Positions 61,977 through 64,000 of a DNA stretch of 64,000 nt are shown piece by piece. Every line of letters begins with the position of its first letter. Positions within the stretch are counted from its first letter, which is position 1. Both the position numbers and the translations under genes were made by a program. Source of the DNA: JARYGU01 sp033795365 (lineage in GTDB: Bacteria > Pseudomonadota > Alphaproteobacteria > Rhizobiales > Rhizobiaceae); NCBI GenBank assembly GCA_033795365.1, contig JARYGU010000009.1:124001-188000 (forward strand), read 5' to 3'. The notes below the pieces were generated by a model. It saw nothing but the letters and a program-made list of their open reading frames with translations, made no database searches and was not told the origin of the DNA.

Positions 61977-62723
61977 ATGAGCGACGAACCCCGTACATCC
62001 ATCGACCAAAAGGAAGTCGACCGGTTCTCTGCCATGGCCGCCGAATGGTGGGATCCGGCGGGCAAGTTCCGCCCGCTGCACAAGTTCAACCCGGTGCGCC
62101 TTTCCTATATCCGCGACAGGGCCTCGACGCATTTCGGCCGCGACCCTAAAGCCCATCGCCCGCTTGAAGGCCTGCGCGTTCTTGATATCGGTTGCGGCGG
62201 GGGTCTTCTTTCCGAGCCGATGGCGCGCATGGGAGCCGACGTCGTGGGTGCCGATGCATCGGAGAGGAATATCGGGATCGCCAGGACACATGCAGCGGGA
62301 AGCGGCGTTGCAGTTGACTACCGGGCTGTGACCGCCGAGGCCCTTGCGGAAGCGGGCGAAACATTCGACGTGGTTTTGAACATGGAGGTAGTGGAGCATG
62401 TGGCCGACGTCGATTTCTTCGTCACCACTTGCGCATCCATGGTCCGGCCGGGCGGTATGATGTTCGTTGCCACGATCAACCGCACGATGAAGGCGGGGGC
62501 CCTCGCCATTTTCGCGGCGGAGAACATCCTGCGCTGGTTGCCGCGCGGTACGCATCAATATGAAAAGCTCGTCCGTCCCGAGGAAATCGAAAAGCCGCTT
62601 TCCGCCGCTGGAATGACTGTGACCGACCGGACGGGCGTCTTCTTCAGCCCGATTTCCAACCAATGGAATCTGTCCAGGGACATGGACGTAAACTATATGC
62701 TTGTCGCCTCGCAGCCGGCATGA
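61977..62723 (+). CDS. ubiG: Ubiquinone biosynthesis O-methyltransferase
   Basis: This 248-residue SAM methyltransferase performs the two O-methylations of ubiquinone. Motif I VLDIGCGGGLLSEPMARMGA is at about residue 63, VVGADASERNI follows, and VVLNMEVVEHVADV is the post-I motif. The N-terminal EVDRFSAMAAEWWDPAGKFRPLHKFNPVRL is the UbiG signature. AAGGAGA before the ATG at 61977 fixes the start. It diverges from the membrane-protein run and converges with DUF1178. Confidence 0.95.
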   Translation: MSDEPRTSIDQKEVDRFSAMAAEWWDPAGKFRPLHKFNPVRLSYIRDRASTHFGRDPKAHRPLEGLRVLDIGCGGGLLSEPMARMGADVVGADASERNIGIARTHAAGSGVAVDYRAVTAEALAEAGETFDVVLNMEVVEHVADVDFFVTTCASMVRPGGMMFVATINRTMKAGALAIFAAENILRWLPRGTHQYEKLVRPEEIEKPLSAAGMTVTDRTGVFFSPISNQWNLSRDMDVNYMLVASQPA

Positions 62724-62763
62724 CGGCGGGTTCGCGCCACTTCCGCTAGGCTGCCGAGCATCG

Positions 62764-63192
62764 TTAGTTGACCTCATCCGGCAGGATAGGGATGGGCGCG
62801 ATTTCGACGCCTTCCTCCAGAAGCGCGCGCGCTTCTTCCGCCGTCGCCTTGCCGATGAGGCCGCGGCTTTCGGCTTCGCCATAGTGAATTTTGCGTGCTT
62901 CCTCCGGAAAACGTTCGCCGACATCTTCGGCGTTCGCCCGGATGGTGTTCACCAGTTCGCGGAGCTTGCTCACCATCTCCTGCTGTTGTGTATTCATGAC
63001 AAGCTGCTGCCGCGCTTCCTTTTTGCGCGCCGTCGAAACGGCAGGAGCCATCAGGCGCTTGGCGACATTTGTCGATGAGCAGACGGGACAGGAAACCAGC
63101 CCCTTGCTCTTCTGGCGGTCGAAGTCGTCGCCCGATCCGAACCAGCCTTCGAACTCATGGCTGTTCTCGCAAGAAAGGTCGTAGCGGATCAC
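62764..63192 (-). CDS. DUF1178 family protein
   Basis: This 142-residue protein begins MIRYDLSCENSHEFEGWFGSG. The spaced cysteines SCPVCSSTNVAKRLMAPAVS with C8 suggest a zinc-ribbon-like site. The acidic C-terminal half contains VGERFPEEARKIHYGEAESRGLIGKAT, the most conserved block of DUF1178. The function is unknown. Its ATG overlaps the stop of the nitrilase-like gene by four bases, as usual in Rhizobiales. Confidence 0.9.
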   Translation of the reverse strand: MIRYDLSCENSHEFEGWFGSGDDFDRQKSKGLVSCPVCSSTNVAKRLMAPAVSTARKKEARQQLVMNTQQQEMVSKLRELVNTIRANAEDVGERFPEEARKIHYGEAESRGLIGKATAEEARALLEEGVEIAPIPILPDEVN

Positions 63193-64000
63193 GCGGCGAC
63201 GCCTCCATCCGTAGTGGCGGCGACCTCCTCCAGTGAAAAGGACCGGCCGTTCTTCAGGTTGGGAATCTTGTCATGGGCGGCTTTCACCGCCGAAATCTCG
63301 ATCTCGGCGAAGACGATATCCTCTCCGGTGCCTGCAGCAGCAGCCAGCACACGCCCCCAGGGGTCGATGATCATGGAGTGGCCGAAGGTTTCGCGTCCGT
63401 CCTCGTGCCGTCCCGCCTGGGCGGCTGCGACGACGAAGACGCCGTTCTCGATCGCCCGGGCCCTGAGGAGCGTCTCCCAATGGGCCTCTCCCGTCTGGCG
63501 CGTAAATGCGGCAGGAACGGAAATCACTTCGGCGCCGGCCTGGGACATCGCCTTGAAAAGTTCTGGAAAGCGGACGTCGTAGCAGATGGCGAAGCCGAGT
63601 TTCGCAAAGGGAAGATGCGCAAGCCGCGCTACGCTGCCCGGGTTGTAGACCGCGCTTTCTCGCCAGCTCTCGCCATTGTCGAGATCGACGTCGAACATGT
63701 GGATCTTGTCGTAACTGCAGATCTTCGCGCCGTCAGGGGCGAAGAGAAAGCCGCGATTGGCGATCTTGCCATCCGGCAGCGCGACTGCCGTCGAACCGAT
63801 ATGCAGATGAACCTGGAATTGACGGGCCAGCTCCGATGCGCGGCGCACGATCAGATCGCTCGCCTCATCCTTCAGGACGGCACGGAGACCGGCGCGATCC
63901 TTCTGCACGGCACCCGTCATTTCCGGTGTCTGAATATAGACGGCACCTCCTGAAGCGGCCTCGCGGACAAGCCGCGTCATCGTCTCGGCGTTCCGCTCCG
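63189..64000 (-). CDS. Carbon-nitrogen hydrolase (NIT2/nitrilase superfamily), 5' end outside window
   Basis: The frame is open to the window end; 269 residues are visible and only about 15-20 are missing. The catalytic Glu lies in IQTPEM, the Lys in YDKIHMFDVD and the nucleophile Cys in GFAICYDVRFPELF, so the triad is complete. LPDGKIANRGFLFAPDG and HEDGRETFGHSMIIDPWG are typical of omega-amidase and NIT2-like deaminated-glutathione amidase members. The start lies beyond 64000; reading upstream of the in-frame ATG at 63978-63980 gives ERNAET, in line with the family. Confidence 0.9.
   Translation of the reverse strand, partial: ERNAETMTRLVREAASGGAVYIQTPEMTGAVQKDRAGLRAVLKDEASDLIVRRASELARQFQVHLHIGSTAVALPDGKIANRGFLFAPDGAKICSYDKIHMFDVDLDNGESWRESAVYNPGSVARLAHLPFAKLGFAICYDVRFPELFKAMSQAGAEVISVPAAFTRQTGEAHWETLLRARAIENGVFVVAAAQAGRHEDGRETFGHSMIIDPWGRVLAAAAGTGEDIVFAEIEISAVKAAHDKIPNLKNGRSFSLEEVAATTDGGVAA

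Overview
The window is a piece of a GC-rich alphaproteobacterial chromosome, almost certainly from the Rhizobiaceae and most like Sinorhizobium/Ensifer. The basis is protein similarity as I recognise it, the gene order (hemC-hemD-Mic60-like-hemY, sdhCDAB, mdh-sucCDAB-lpdA, atpHAGDC, ubiG/DUF1178/nitrilase), the Ala/Lys-rich N-terminal extension on AtpD, and an Omp19-type lipoprotein. No species can be fixed from this alone. I see no phage, IS element, CRISPR array, rRNA or tRNA. Almost everything is core chromosome.

Layout. 0-7 kb: the 3' part of argG, a GNAT acetyltransferase, typA, an M3 oligopeptidase and a DUF475 (TerC-like) membrane protein. 7-14 kb: a 55-residue small gene, a complete tripartite tricarboxylate transporter (tctC-tctB-tctA), a separate ferric/ABC-type binding protein, and a divergent response regulator/kinase pair of the TctD/TctE type. 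14-17 kb: LysE exporter, ppa, DUF167, YggT, an amidotransferase and a TerB-like protein. 17-22 kb: the hemC-hemD-Mic60-like-hemY group, divergent from tsaD-gpsA-yciI-EVE-methyltransferase (22-26 kb).

26-44 kb is the respiratory core. It holds succinate dehydrogenase (sdhCDAB), an Omp19-like lipoprotein, zapE, then mdh-sucC-sucD-sucA-sucB and lpdA, which together encode malate dehydrogenase, succinyl-CoA synthetase and the whole 2-oxoglutarate dehydrogenase complex. Five accessory genes (MAPEG, VOC, LysE, a periplasmic protein, an SDR) sit between sucB and lpdA, and the MAPEG gene is frameshifted in a C6 tract. 44-51 kb: TraB/GumN protein, XerC, a PlsC-like acyltransferase, a RecF-like ATPase, priA and a small membrane protein. 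51-56.6 kb: the F1 ATP synthase operon atpHAGDC, closed by a strong UUCG terminator. 56.7-61.8 kb: manC, a PPP-family phosphatase, an ExoY-type sugar transferase, a degenerate nuclease-like secreted protein and two membrane proteins of unknown role. This looks like a polysaccharide-related neighbourhood. 62-64 kb: ubiG, DUF1178 and a nitrilase-family amidohydrolase running off the end.

The most interesting signals are regulatory or structural. Three exact TTAA-N7-TTAA (CtrA-type) sites lie in intergenic DNA. A 20-bp and a 14-bp palindrome lie before mdh. An 11-bp-periodic direct repeat resembling a PHO box or an OmpR-family site lies before tctC. The MAPEG gene carries the frameshift, and the exopolysaccharide-like group includes a nuclease fold that has lost its catalytic residues. 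I did not find a convincing wholly new multi-gene system; the 58-62 kb group is the best candidate for an undescribed function.
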